Translations under genes and position numbers: made by a program
Assembly (NCBI GenBank): GCA_964637185.1
Contig: CAZWVB010000001.1
Span: forward strand, 194,615 to 258,614
Direction of reading: 5' to 3'
Length of the DNA stretch: 64,000 bases
DNA from: CAZSVP01 sp964637185
Lineage (GTDB): Bacteria; Patescibacteriota; Saccharimonadia; CAILAD01; BJGX01
In this document: positions 39,989 through 48,081 of the stretch, in pieces
Layout: each line of letters begins with the position of its first letter
Position numbering within the stretch: position 1 is the first letter of the stretch
The notes under the pieces: model-generated
What the model was told of the DNA's origin: nothing
The model's database searches: none
The model's input: the letters and a program-made list of their open reading frames with translations, nothing else

Positions 39989-41365
39989 ATGCTAACACTA
40001 TACAATTCACTTACCAATCAAAAAGAAGAGTTTACACCAATCAAACCCGGCCTCGTCACACTCTATAGCTGTGGCCCGACAGTATATGACCATGTACATA
40101 TCGGTAACTTGCGGGCATTTTTGCTGCCTGACTTGCTGCAGCGAGTGCTAAGGCACATCGAAGGCACAAATGTCACTTGGGTGATGAATATCACCGATGT
40201 TGATGACAAGATGATCGAACGTGCCGCACGGGACTATCCTGACATTGAACCCAATCAAGCTCTAGCAATGCTCGCAGACAAGTTTACCGATGTATTTACC
40301 TCCGATATCGCCAAAGTTGGTGTTGTGAGAGGCGATATCGCCAAATTGCCTCGTGCGACTGACAATATAGAGAGTATGCAAGAGATCATTCGTGATCTCA
40401 TATCCAAAGGCATTGGCTATGTTGCTGACGGCAGTGTGTATTTTAGTCTCGAGCGATATCAGGCTAGCGGGCACCAGTATGGTTGCCTGGTCAATCTTGA
40501 CTATGACGGGCAGTCACGGGTGATTGACGATCAAGACCAGAAGCAAGGTGTGGGAGATTTCGCGCTCTGGAAGGCTCACAAAGATGGCGAGCCAAGCTGG
40601 GATTTTGATATTGATGGTAACAACTATCCAGGTCGCCCTGGCTGGCATATAGAGTGCTCACTACTTAGTATCAAGTACTTGGGCAAACCTTTTGATATTC
40701 ATACAGGTGGGGTAGATCTGAAATTTCCTCATCACGAAAATGAGCTGGCTCAGTGTGAGGGTGAGCAGGCACACTACTATCTGCACAACGAACATGTCAA
40801 TATTACCGGTAGTAAGATGGCCAAATCAGCCGGCAATTTTATCACTATCGATGACGTATCAGATCCGCTCGCGTATAGACTGCTGTGCTTGCAGGCGCAC
40901 TATCGCAGCCAAATGGATTATTCCGATCAGGCTCTGCGCTCGGCCCATGATAGGCTGATAGCGCTGCGCAGCTACGTGGCGCGCAATCAAGCTGCTGAAG
41001 CACTCGGTATTGAGCAGAGCTCTGACAAGTTGGCCATCGAAGAGTTCAAGCTACAATTTAGCAGTGCGCTGCAAGATGATCTCAATAGCCCGCAGGCCTT
41101 GGCAGCATTTAGTAAGCTCGAAGCATTACCATTGCTGACTGGCGCAGTGGAAGTAGTGGAGTGGGCCGACCAAGTATTGGGTTTGGATCTGGTAAATAAG
41201 TTCAAACTATTTAGCCAGGAAGAGAAAGCGCTGTTTGATCAACGTAAGATTGCGCGCGAAGCCAGTGATTTTGGCAAGGCGGATCAGATCCGTGCACAAC
41301 TTAGTGAGCTTGGTATTGAGAGTGAAGACATTGGAGCGCAGACCTTGTATTGGAGAAATTCTTAG
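39989..41365 (+). CDS. cysS: Cysteinyl-tRNA synthetase
   Basis: A 458-aa class I synthetase. SCGPTVYDHVHIGNLR holds the first zinc cysteine and the HIGH-type motif (HIGN); WHIECSLLS, FPHHENELAQ and the KMSKS-type KMAKSAGNF follow in canonical order. ATG 39989 with AAAGGAC upstream gives the normal N-terminus. Confidence 0.96.
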   Translation: MLTLYNSLTNQKEEFTPIKPGLVTLYSCGPTVYDHVHIGNLRAFLLPDLLQRVLRHIEGTNVTWVMNITDVDDKMIERAARDYPDIEPNQALAMLADKFTDVFTSDIAKVGVVRGDIAKLPRATDNIESMQEIIRDLISKGIGYVADGSVYFSLERYQASGHQYGCLVNLDYDGQSRVIDDQDQKQGVGDFALWKAHKDGEPSWDFDIDGNNYPGRPGWHIECSLLSIKYLGKPFDIHTGGVDLKFPHHENELAQCEGEQAHYYLHNEHVNITGSKMAKSAGNFITIDDVSDPLAYRLLCLQAHYRSQMDYSDQALRSAHDRLIALRSYVARNQAAEALGIEQSSDKLAIEEFKLQFSSALQDDLNSPQALAAFSKLEALPLLTGAVEVVEWADQVLGLDLVNKFKLFSQEEKALFDQRKIAREASDFGKADQIRAQLSELGIESEDIGAQTLYWRNS

Positions 41366-41377
41366 ACTATTACGAAG

Positions 41378-41409
41378 CCGAGCTCCCCAGAATCATCCGG
41401 GGAGCTCGG
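41378..41409. terminator. Bidirectional 11-bp hairpin
   Basis: CCGAGCTCCCC (41378-41388) pairs perfectly with GGGGAGCTCGG (41399-41409). It sits between cysS and the convergent GC-rich Cys-rich genes and can end both. Confidence 0.75.
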
Positions 41410-41422
41410 GGTGCCGTTGCTA

Positions 41423-41623
41423 CTAACGACGACCTTGGCAGTTGCAGGCTGGTGGTACGAAGTGATCGTCCATGTAGGGCGCACCTGCCCATGGTCGATA
41501 CGGACAGTCGGCTAGATGGGGATTCGGCCTGCCGCTGATCTCTGCTCTGCAGAAGGAGTGTGGGCCACCACACGTGTCGCATGGTCCGTCGGAGCGGATT
41601 GGATCTTGCCATCGGTATGGCAT
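41423..41623 (-). CDS. Small Cys-rich protein, 66 aa, GC-rich class
   Basis: ATG 41623 lies 1 nt after the stop of the zinc-ribbon gene at 41625-41840, with an AAGGGG stretch just upstream. The protein has CDTCGGPHSFC, a CPYRPW segment and a CNCQGRR end: six cysteines with two histidines that could hold one or two zinc ions. The base use and the flanking hairpin support a real gene, but its small size leaves doubt. No family is recognised. Confidence 0.55.
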   Translation of the reverse strand: MPYRWQDPIRSDGPCDTCGGPHSFCRAEISGRPNPHLADCPYRPWAGAPYMDDHFVPPACNCQGRR

Positions 41624-41624
41624 A

Positions 41625-41840
41625 CTACCACCGCCCCTTCTTACGTCGCTCCTTCTTGGCGGCACTCATCCTTGATGCTCGGGTAGTGCCACCGCTCTTG
41701 TAGGCGCTGGCCTCGTCATCGGGTATTTGGCCGATCGCTCGGCCATTGACCTTGCATGTGCTACAGGCCACGGTGCCGCCACCGGCCTGTGCGACCTTCT
41801 TCTCCCCACCGCAGTTGGGGCAGGTTTTCATCTTGGCCAC
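41625..41840 (-). CDS. Zinc-ribbon protein, 71 aa, GC-rich class
   Basis: GTG 41840 is chosen because AGGAGG ends 9 nt upstream. CPNCGGEKKV and ACSTCKVNGRA form a Cys4 zinc ribbon of the DnaJ-central-domain-like type. The C-terminus is very basic (AAKKERRKKGRW), so nucleic-acid or ribosome binding is likely by inference. It forms a two-gene operon with the 66-aa Cys-rich gene. Confidence 0.72.
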   Translation of the reverse strand: MAKMKTCPNCGGEKKVAQAGGGTVACSTCKVNGRAIGQIPDDEASAYKSGGTTRASRMSAAKKERRKKGRW

Positions 41841-41940
41841 TTTTGGCCACCTCCTTGAGGTACGTCGGTCTAACGATCTGGGCAATTGTAACCTGGAAGT
41901 GCAGATATTTCAAGTCAAAATATGGTAGCATAAGTAGTAT

Positions 41941-43170
41941 ATGCCGACTATAACAAACCTGGACGTTCGTAAGCTCGAAGACTACACTCGCTACATCGAC
42001 GATAGCGAGCAGCTAGCGCTGTCCCAGATGGCGCATAGTTTGCAGGGCAAGAAGATAGTGGAGATCAACGCTACTGCTTACGGTGGTGGTGTGGCCGAGC
42101 TGTTGCGAGGCAAAATTGCACTGATGCAAGGCATGGGTATCGATGCCAGTTGGTATGTGCTGCCGCCCAATGATGCGTTTTTTCATACCACCAAGCAAAT
42201 CCACAATTGTCTGCAAGGTCACTGTGAGATGCCAGATCAAGCGCAATTCAGATCGTATACTGACTATCTAGCAGAGGTGGCGCGTGATCTACCACGCGAT
42301 GCTGACTTGTATGTATTGCACGATCCCCAAACTTTGGGGCTAGCTGCCTATCTGCCTGCCGGCAGGGTAATATGGCGCTGTCATATTGATCTAACCCAGT
42401 CAGATCCTAGCGGTCTGAAATGGCTTGAGGGCTATTATCAGCATTTTAGCAAGGTCATATTTAGTCTGGAGAATTATGCTCACGGACTTGCCAGATCCAA
42501 GGTCGCCATAGTGCACCCCAGCATAGATCCGCTGAGTGACAAGAACAAGCCGCTGGCGGGTAATTTTGTGGCCAAACAGTTGTCTCAGTATGGCATTGAT
42601 GAGAGATATCCATATATCGCTCAGATCAGCCGGTTCGATCGTTTCAAAGACCCACTTGGGGTGATTGATATCTACCGTGATCTGGTGGGGTTTATGCCGC
42701 AGTACAAGCTGCTACTGGTAGGTAATATGGCTACTGACGACCCTGAAGGCGTAGAGTACTTTGACAAGGTCAAGCGCAAGGTGGCCATGATCGATGAGCG
42801 GATACAGTTGATTACCGAAGCCAATGACCTGTCGATCAATGCCATCCAGAGTGGAGCCAGTGCTATTCTACAAAACTCGCATCGCGAGGGATTTGGCCTG
42901 ACAGTCACCGAAGCACTGTGGAAAAAACAATTTGTTTTTAGCCGGCCAGTAGGGGGGATCGCTATCCAGGTAGTAGATGGTCGTACGGGCTTTTATCTCG
43001 AAGAAAACGCCTTTGAAAGTGCCGAGAAGATAGTGACTGTACTTCGTCGCCCGGATGATCATTTGCAGGTACGAATGCAGGCGCGCGAGTTGGTAAGGCG
43101 CAAATTTCTACTACCCACTATGGTGCATGATTATCTAGAAGTTTATCAAAAAGTACTGACAAGTACTTGA
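41941..43170 (+). CDS. treT: Trehalose synthase, TreT-type GT4
   Basis: A 409-aa GT4 enzyme. The start KIVEINATAYGGGVAELL and later WRCHIDLTQSDPSGLKWLEGY, IAQISRFDRFKDPLGVI, LLLVGNMATDDPEG and HREGFGLTVTEALWKK match trehalose glycosyltransferring synthase (TreT), which joins NDP-glucose and glucose to trehalose in a reversible reaction. It could serve osmoprotection or scavenging of host trehalose. A TAGCAT box 9 nt before the ATG suggests a leaderless mRNA. Confidence 0.85.
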   Translation: MPTITNLDVRKLEDYTRYIDDSEQLALSQMAHSLQGKKIVEINATAYGGGVAELLRGKIALMQGMGIDASWYVLPPNDAFFHTTKQIHNCLQGHCEMPDQAQFRSYTDYLAEVARDLPRDADLYVLHDPQTLGLAAYLPAGRVIWRCHIDLTQSDPSGLKWLEGYYQHFSKVIFSLENYAHGLARSKVAIVHPSIDPLSDKNKPLAGNFVAKQLSQYGIDERYPYIAQISRFDRFKDPLGVIDIYRDLVGFMPQYKLLLVGNMATDDPEGVEYFDKVKRKVAMIDERIQLITEANDLSINAIQSGASAILQNSHREGFGLTVTEALWKKQFVFSRPVGGIAIQVVDGRTGFYLEENAFESAEKIVTVLRRPDDHLQVRMQARELVRRKFLLPTMVHDYLEVYQKVLTST

Positions 43171-43195
43171 CAAAACACAAAAAGTATGTTATGCT
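43167..43195 (+). promoter_or_regulatory. Consensus promoter facing into the small membrane protein gene
   Basis: TTGACA (43167-43172), 17-bp spacer, TATGCT (43190-43195). Transcripts would start near 43202 and run antisense into the minus-strand gene at 43380-43574. Confidence 0.6.
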
Positions 43196-43379
43196 CATAG
43201 AACCACTTGATTTTGAGTGAACTCTCATAGCTCGGAATATTCATTTTCGTTTCCAAAAGGATTTCGATTGACGACAACACATCAGGGCGAGTTAGGACAT
43301 ATGAGCCTCTGCCCAACTTTCGCGAGGTTTTCGCAATATACAGTCGCGATCGGAATCTTTCTGGAAGCGCTAGCTCCAA
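43196..43379. other. Intergenic stretch without a convincing gene
   Basis: Short open frames exist on both strands but none shows protein-like composition together with a ribosome site. CGCGA and TCGCG around 43330-43355 can pair. It may encode the 5' part of an untranslated or antisense RNA from the promoter at 43167. Confidence 0.4.
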
Positions 43380-43574
43380 CTATCGTGTGGTCAGTTGCAA
43401 TAGTTGATATACCAGCATCGCCGGCCATACTAGGGCTTTGAGCAGTCCCAATACAACCATCCAGAAGCTGTTGGCATGCTGCCAGTAGAAGACAAGCGCA
43501 CCCACGAAGCCCAGACAATATATCGCCCCACCGCTCGCACCATTGGCATAATCTTTTTTATTTGGTTTGGTCAT
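43380..43574 (-). CDS. Small conserved two-helix membrane protein, 64 aa
   Basis: The ATG at 43574 follows AAGGAG. A polar Gly/Ala N-terminus (KKDYANGASGGAIYCLG) leads into two hydrophobic helices separated by HANSFW. The pattern GGA-Y-LGF-GA...A-SFW-GVLG--KA-VWP is one I remember from many short bacterial membrane proteins of unknown function, which is why this frame is preferred over the overlapping ones. A promoter lies at 43597-43625. Confidence 0.72.
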   Translation of the reverse strand: MTKPNKKDYANGASGGAIYCLGFVGALVFYWQHANSFWMVVLGLLKALVWPAMLVYQLLQLTTR

Positions 43575-43596
43575 ATTTTGTACTCCTTATGTTTTT

Positions 43597-43625
43597 ATTA
43601 TCACTCCAAACGGCTCAACTTTCAA
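43597..43625 (-). promoter_or_regulatory. Promoter of the small membrane protein
   Basis: Read on the minus strand: TTGAAA (43625-43620), 17-bp spacer, GATAAT (43602-43597), then an SD 8 nt before the ATG. Confidence 0.5.
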
Positions 43626-43644
43626 TTTTCTTTTACAAAACTTA

Positions 43645-43673
43645 TTGACATGGCTTATGCTTATTGCTAGTAT
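43645..43673 (+). promoter_or_regulatory. Consensus promoter of the 34-aa unit
   Basis: TTGACA (43645-43650), exactly 17 bp, TAGTAT (43668-43673). The predicted start near 43680 is only about 4 nt before an ATG. Confidence 0.65.
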
Positions 43674-43683
43674 CAAGGGCACT

Positions 43684-43788
43684 ATGTCAAATATAGTCAC
43701 TAAATTCATATTTCGCGTGACGCCCGCAGATGTTGCAGGCGCGCTTAGCGCTACCCATGTGCCCGGACTATCTTGTTTGATAACCTAA
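43684..43788 (+). CDS. Possible 34-aa microprotein
   Basis: A 35-codon frame that begins at the predicted transcription start and ends shortly before a strong terminator (43812-43842). The peptide has a hydrophobic/basic first half (IVTKFIFRVT) and an Ala/Gly/Pro-rich second half with one cysteine. No family is known to me. It could be a leaderless microprotein or just a small RNA of about 160 nt. Confidence 0.4.
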   Translation: MSNIVTKFIFRVTPADVAGALSATHVPGLSCLIT

Positions 43789-43811
43789 CAGTGTAATTAT
43801 CAATACCAACT

Positions 43812-43842
43812 AGCCCGGGTGCGCCAAACACCTGGGCTTTTT
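43812..43842 (+). terminator. Terminator of the 34-aa unit
   Basis: AGCCCGGGTG (43812-43821) pairs with CACCTGGGCT (43829-43838) with one G-U pair, followed by TTTT. Confidence 0.88.
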
Positions 43843-44081
43843 GGTTACGGCAATCTGTAGCCGAGCCCAAAACACATCACGATCTTTCACAATACACTCG
43901 ACTCCAATGTGACAAACTGCTTGCCAGAGTTTGATCCAAGCTGATCAGAAATGATTTTAACTGAGTAAGGTGCAGCGGGACTGCATTGAACGAAGAAGGG
44001 TCGTTTCTGAACGCTTGGGCAGATTCTGGTTGCAGTGAGTTCGCATTGAAGTCGAGTAATACCTACAACCAAGGGAGGAAC
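43843..44081 (+). promoter_or_regulatory. Long leader of the GC-rich ABC exporter
   Basis: About 240 nt without a gene. ACTGCA (43980-43985) is complementary to TGCAGT (44031-44036), enclosing an AACGA...TCGTT hairpin. I find no clear promoter. The leader resembles other GC-rich genes here in having structure before a strong SD. Confidence 0.35.
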
Positions 44082-45863
44082 ATGGGAATCAGATCCATGA
44101 TCCAGATGTACCGCTTGCTCTTGAGCAAGCCACATATCCGTCACCAATACCGCCAGATTCGCCCCAGTGTGGTGCGAACCCTGGTTTTGGTACTGGTGGT
44201 GGAGGCCATCGCGGTAGCTGAGGTCTATCCTCTGCGCTACATCTTCGATGGTATGCAAGCCGGCGTTGCCGCCTCAGCCCTGCTGGGCTGGGTGATGCTG
44301 ATGTTTGCTATGCGCTCGGTGCATACCTTGCTCGATGAGAACAAGGAGTATCACCAGATGTATAGCGACTGGTTCAACCTAGGCATGTTGCTCGGCCACG
44401 GCCATGAGCATCTGCTCAAGCAAGACCAGGCCTTTCACACCGAGGTCAGTACCGGCGAGAAGGAATCCATTCTTTCCAAGAACGTTTGGAAGATGGAAAA
44501 CCTCATCGATGTGGTGATCTACCAGATCACGCCGATGATCGCCATGATTGGCTTCATCTTGATTGGCCTCGTGCTAATTGACTGGCGCTACACGGCGCTG
44601 GCGATCGGCACTATCGCGGCCTACTGCGTGGTGACCCGCCACTTTGAGAAGCAGTTCACACCCAAACGCCAGGCATCGCACAAGCAGTGGAAGCGCATTG
44701 AGCGTAGTGGTAGCGAACAGACCAAGGTCTGGAAGCTGATCAAGTCCAACGGGCTCGAGACTCACATGGCTCAGCGCTACCAGCAGATGATCGACAGCTT
44801 CGTCCATGAGGACGCTGAACGTCGACGGATTCGCGTGTGGCATTGGGTGGTCCAAAACTCGGTGCTCAATGTATCGTTGCTCGTCATGTGGTTGTTCACC
44901 CTATACCTATACGGTGCAGGATCCATGAGCCCTGGTGTCATGGTGCTGATCAACGCCTGGATGGCCAAGCTGTACGCTCATATGTACCGCTATGCCAACT
45001 TCCAGCGTGAGGCCCACGAAGGCATTGAGGGGCTCGGAGAGATGGTCAAGCTACTGGAGAGCCAGTCGAGTATCGATGACACTGGCGAGCTACTGCAGTT
45101 TGACACTCGGGGAGAGGCTTGCGCAATCACAATCGACAACGTGAGCTTTTACTACCCCGGTAGTGATGTGCCAGCTATTTGTGGCGTCACGGCTAAAATT
45201 GCAGCCGGTAGCACGGTAGCCATCGTGGCACCATCGGGCGGTGGCAAGTCTACGATGGTGGATCTACTTACTCGGGCATTTGATCCGGTGAATGGCACGA
45301 TCTACATCGATGACATACCCCTGAGTAGCATTGATCGTCGACACTACCTTCAGTATGTGGCGAGTGTGGTCAATCAAGACTCCAGCTTGCTCGATGGCAC
45401 TATCGCGGACAACATCCGCTTTGGGTGTACTTGGGCAGTCAGTGATGACGAAGTAGTGGCAGCGGCCAAACAAGCCTATGCCCACAAGTTCATCATGGAG
45501 TTTGAGCACGGGTACGACACCATGGTCGGCGAGGATGGAGTACGCCTCAGCGGTGGGCAGAAGCAGCGCATTGCGATTGCTCGAGCCCTCGTCAAGCAGT
45601 CACGCATCCTGATCATGGACGAGGCTACCAGCTCGCTCGACGAGCCAAGCCAGAACATGATCAAGCGAGCCATCGCCCACAAGTCGGCCGAGCGCAGCTG
45701 CACTATCGTGCTGATTGCGCATCGGCAGAGCACCATCGAGCACGCTGACATGGTGATTGTGCTCGACCACGGCAGGCTGGTAGATGTAGGTACTATTCCA
45801 GAGCTGATGGAACGCTGCGAGCTGTTTCGGCAGTTGCGCAACGGCGAGATCAGTATGGAGTAG
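44082..45863 (+). CDS. ABC exporter, fused membrane and ATPase domains, GC-rich class
   Basis: A 593-aa type IV ABC half-exporter. Six membrane helices fall in residues about 30-320; the ATPase domain has Walker A APSGGGKST near residue 390, Q-loop VVNQDSSLLDGTI, signature LSGGQKQRIAIARAL, Walker B ILIMDEATSSLD and H-loop IAHR. It would work as a homodimer to export a lipid, peptide or drug. ATG 44082 follows GGGAGGAA. Base use is GC-rich like purD and thyX. A terminator follows. Confidence 0.92.
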   Translation: MGIRSMIQMYRLLLSKPHIRHQYRQIRPSVVRTLVLVLVVEAIAVAEVYPLRYIFDGMQAGVAASALLGWVMLMFAMRSVHTLLDENKEYHQMYSDWFNLGMLLGHGHEHLLKQDQAFHTEVSTGEKESILSKNVWKMENLIDVVIYQITPMIAMIGFILIGLVLIDWRYTALAIGTIAAYCVVTRHFEKQFTPKRQASHKQWKRIERSGSEQTKVWKLIKSNGLETHMAQRYQQMIDSFVHEDAERRRIRVWHWVVQNSVLNVSLLVMWLFTLYLYGAGSMSPGVMVLINAWMAKLYAHMYRYANFQREAHEGIEGLGEMVKLLESQSSIDDTGELLQFDTRGEACAITIDNVSFYYPGSDVPAICGVTAKIAAGSTVAIVAPSGGGKSTMVDLLTRAFDPVNGTIYIDDIPLSSIDRRHYLQYVASVVNQDSSLLDGTIADNIRFGCTWAVSDDEVVAAAKQAYAHKFIMEFEHGYDTMVGEDGVRLSGGQKQRIAIARALVKQSRILIMDEATSSLDEPSQNMIKRAIAHKSAERSCTIVLIAHRQSTIEHADMVIVLDHGRLVDVGTIPELMERCELFRQLRNGEISME

Positions 45864-45882
45864 GTAGCAGAAGTGATGTGAT

Positions 45883-45921
45883 ACGCCCCGGGATGCAATA
45901 TGCCCGGGGTGTTCACTTTTT
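45883..45921 (+). terminator. Terminator of the ABC exporter
   Basis: ACGCCCCGGG (45883-45892) pairs with CCCGGGGTGT (45903-45912), followed by CTTTTTA. Confidence 0.85.
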
Positions 45922-45926
45922 ACAGA

Positions 45927-45955
45927 TTGAAAATGCTCTCAAATTTGGCTATAAT
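45927..45955 (+). promoter_or_regulatory. tRNA-Gln promoter
   Basis: TTGAAA (45927-45932), 17-bp spacer, TATAAT (45950-45955), 11 nt before the mature tRNA. Confidence 0.8.
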
Positions 45956-45966
45956 AGTCGGGTTAG

Positions 45967-46041
45967 TGGGGCGTCGCCAAGTGGTAAGGCACTGGTTTTT
46001 GGTACCAGCATTCGCAGGTTCGAATCCTGCCGCCCCAGCCA
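45967..46041 (+). tRNA. tRNA-Gln (anticodon TTG)
   Basis: The acceptor stem TGGGGCG pairs with CGCCCCA; the anticodon stem CTGGT/ACCAG holds loop TTTTGGT with anticodon TTG; the T arm contains GGTTCGAATCC. Discriminator G and an encoded CCA end (46039-46041) are present. It is the only tRNA found in the window. Confidence 0.97.
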
Positions 46042-46117
46042 CGACTTGCACCAAACAAGACCATATTGCATAGTATGTAATCTCAATCTGTTTTGGTTTA
46101 AGTCTAGGAAAACATCA

Positions 46118-46141
46118 AACCGACTGCAAGGTCGGTTTTTT
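46118..46141 (+). terminator. tRNA-Gln terminator
   Basis: ACCGAC pairs with GTCGGT around TGCAAG, followed by TTTTT. Confidence 0.8.
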
Positions 46142-46182
46142 AGTACCAGACCTGAATGGTTAGCCAGTATTTATAAAAACAT

Positions 46183-46662
46183 ATGAGCAACCATAACATT
46201 ACTGATTTTTTGGACCAGCTCGGCATCTCTTACCGCTGGGTTGATCACCCAGCTGTATTTACGGTCGAAGAATCGAAGCAACATGTCAAAGACAAAGTGC
46301 CGATCAAAAACTTACTCTTGCAAGAGAAAGGCAATGGCCGCAAATATTTGGTAATCATGCAAGGCGATACCCGGCTGGATATGAAAGAACTGACCGCTCG
46401 GCTTGGTACCAAGAAATTGCAGTTTGCGAGTGCTGATACCTTACGGGCTACACTTGGCGTGACGCCTGGTGCGGTATCGGTGTTTGGCTTGCTTCATGAT
46501 GGCTCCAAAGATGTAGAAGTGATAATTGATGAATCGTTGCCTCAGCAAACAGAACTTGGGTTTCATCCCAATGTAAATACCGCGACTATCTTCATGCCAG
46601 GATCGGCACTACTGGAGATTATCAAATCCACTGACCATAAATATTCATCAATGGCGTTTTAG
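46183..46662 (+). CDS. YbaK/ProX-type aminoacyl-tRNA deacylase
   Basis: A 159-aa YbaK-like protein: VDHPAVFTVEE at the start, the catalytic-lysine segment KNLLLQEKGNGRKYLVIMQGD, GVTPGAVSVFGLLHD and FHPNVNTATIFM. The family hydrolyses mischarged tRNA, often Ala- or Cys-tRNA-Pro. The protein is stand-alone, not an insert in ProRS. TATAAA ends 5 nt before the ATG and no SD is seen. Confidence 0.85.
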   Translation: MSNHNITDFLDQLGISYRWVDHPAVFTVEESKQHVKDKVPIKNLLLQEKGNGRKYLVIMQGDTRLDMKELTARLGTKKLQFASADTLRATLGVTPGAVSVFGLLHDGSKDVEVIIDESLPQQTELGFHPNVNTATIFMPGSALLEIIKSTDHKYSSMAF

Positions 46663-46721
46663 TTTAAATCTTTATTTTGCTTATTTGGTTGTCAACGCCG
46701 GACCATTGTGGGTAAAATTGC

Positions 46722-46727
46722 TATAAT
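46722..46727 (+). promoter_or_regulatory. -10 box, leaderless start
   Basis: TATAAT ends 8 nt before the ATG at 46736. Confidence 0.55.
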
Positions 46728-46735
46728 ATCTACCA

Positions 46736-47443
46736 ATGGAGCAGCAAGAAGTAAAAGAACCTAGTCGTTGGCGTAGGCTGTTTGGCAAAGACCGGTTTGA
46801 TTTCCTACTCGTACTGATCCTGATACAGCTAGTAGTACTGAGCGGATTCAACCATCCTGCAGTACTGCATCTGGCGCTTTGGCTGCCCATATTTATATTA
46901 TTCGTGGCGTTTCGGAGCTCAGGCATCAACATCAGGGTCCGCAGCTTTCTATTGTTGTGGTTTGGTATCTTTGTGATCTTGGCTGGATCAAGTCTGGCTC
47001 TCTGGTATGCTATGCCTAGTAATCCCAACGCACTGATCTATGCTCGTATCCCAGCGTTTGCTGCTGCAATTATCATTGATTTGCTCATCATCGGCATGAT
47101 AGTGCGGCGACTTATCAAGCATGATCGTATCAATCTCACCACAGTATTTGGTGCGCTTTGTATCTATCTTCAAATCGGACTGTTTTTTGCGGCTCTTTAT
47201 GGACTGATAGGGTCGGCAACATTGGGGCAATTCTTCGCTGGTAGCACCGTCGATAGCCAGGTTATCTACGTGTATTACAGCTATAGCTGTCTTACTACAG
47301 TTGGTTTTGGTGATTTTGTAGCTGCAGCCAATCTAGGGCGCATGTTGTCTGTATCGGAGGCGATTATTGGTCAGTTGTATTTGGTAGGCGGGGTAGCCTT
47401 GATTGTAGGCAGTCTTGGCAAAACCAGAGTAGATAGGAAATAG
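46736..47443 (+). CDS. Potassium channel with TVGFGD filter
   Basis: A 235-aa membrane protein with four to five helices in the first 170 residues and a pore loop SCLTTVGFGDFVAA near residue 190, the potassium selectivity filter in its TVGFGD form, followed by a last helix. This fits the two-helix pore of the Ion_trans_2 family placed after an N-terminal membrane domain. No cytoplasmic RCK domain is present, so gating is unknown. Confidence 0.87.
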   Translation: MEQQEVKEPSRWRRLFGKDRFDFLLVLILIQLVVLSGFNHPAVLHLALWLPIFILFVAFRSSGINIRVRSFLLLWFGIFVILAGSSLALWYAMPSNPNALIYARIPAFAAAIIIDLLIIGMIVRRLIKHDRINLTTVFGALCIYLQIGLFFAALYGLIGSATLGQFFAGSTVDSQVIYVYYSYSCLTTVGFGDFVAAANLGRMLSVSEAIIGQLYLVGGVALIVGSLGKTRVDRK

Positions 47444-47539
47444 CCATGATCAAAAGGCTTGACCCTAGACTCTGATACTACCAAAAACTTTTTTAACTTA
47501 AATTAGCGGGCCAGTGTATGTATCAATGACCTTGACTAA

Positions 47540-47965
47540 CTAGTAGGTCTCTTCCGTAATTGCTTTACCGGACTCAAAATACTTACCGTTCAACGGTGTG
47601 ATTTCAACTTCCACGAATGGATGATCAATAGTAAAGATCTCTGTGTAGGGTGCAGGTTCGTGGGTTTTTTCTGAATATTCCTTGATAGTTTGCTGAATCT
47701 TCTCGTAGTGCCCATCAATGCTAGTGATGATTTTGGCAGTTCCATATATCTGTAGCTGTTTGTAATACGTGTCATCCGTGATATTTAGGCAAATATTTGG
47801 ATTTTTGCTAATATCTTTGGCTTTATCGCTATCTGAATTTGTTAGAAAATATATCTTGTCTTTCTCTATATTGAAAAAGACACTAGCAGCAGAAGGTTTG
47901 TGATCTTCACCACAGGTGCTCAGTACCCCGACAGATTTTTTGTAAGCAAACTCATTGAGCTTCAT
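47540..47965 (-). CDS. PNPOx-like FMN-binding protein
   Basis: A 141-aa split-barrel protein. FAYKKSVGVLSTCGED, PSAASVFFNIEKDKIYFLTN and the strand YYKQLQIYGTAKII match the pyridoxamine 5'-phosphate oxidase-like superfamily (general stress protein 26 type). It probably binds FMN or F420/heme-like cofactors; the substrate is unknown. TACAAT ends 8 nt before the ATG on this strand, so it is leaderless. Confidence 0.75.
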   Translation of the reverse strand: MKLNEFAYKKSVGVLSTCGEDHKPSAASVFFNIEKDKIYFLTNSDSDKAKDISKNPNICLNITDDTYYKQLQIYGTAKIITSIDGHYEKIQQTIKEYSEKTHEPAPYTEIFTIDHPFVEVEITPLNGKYFESGKAITEETY

Positions 47966-48069
47966 ATATTTTCATTGTATGCTTATTTATCAAACTTCAC
48001 AAGTTAATGCCGAAAAACGTATTTTATTGGCCGCATACTTTGCAAGTGACTACATTAGCTTATTTTTGC

Positions 48070-48075
48070 TAAAAT
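48070..48075 (+). promoter_or_regulatory. -10 box, leaderless start
   Basis: TAAAAT ends 6 nt before the ATG at 48082. Confidence 0.45.
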
Positions 48076-48081
48076 ATACTT

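Noticed and set aside
43217..43441. Plus-strand open frame over the start of the small membrane protein region
   Set aside because: The composition is not protein-like, its ribosome site is poor, and the minus-strand frame at 43380-43574 matches a remembered conserved pattern.
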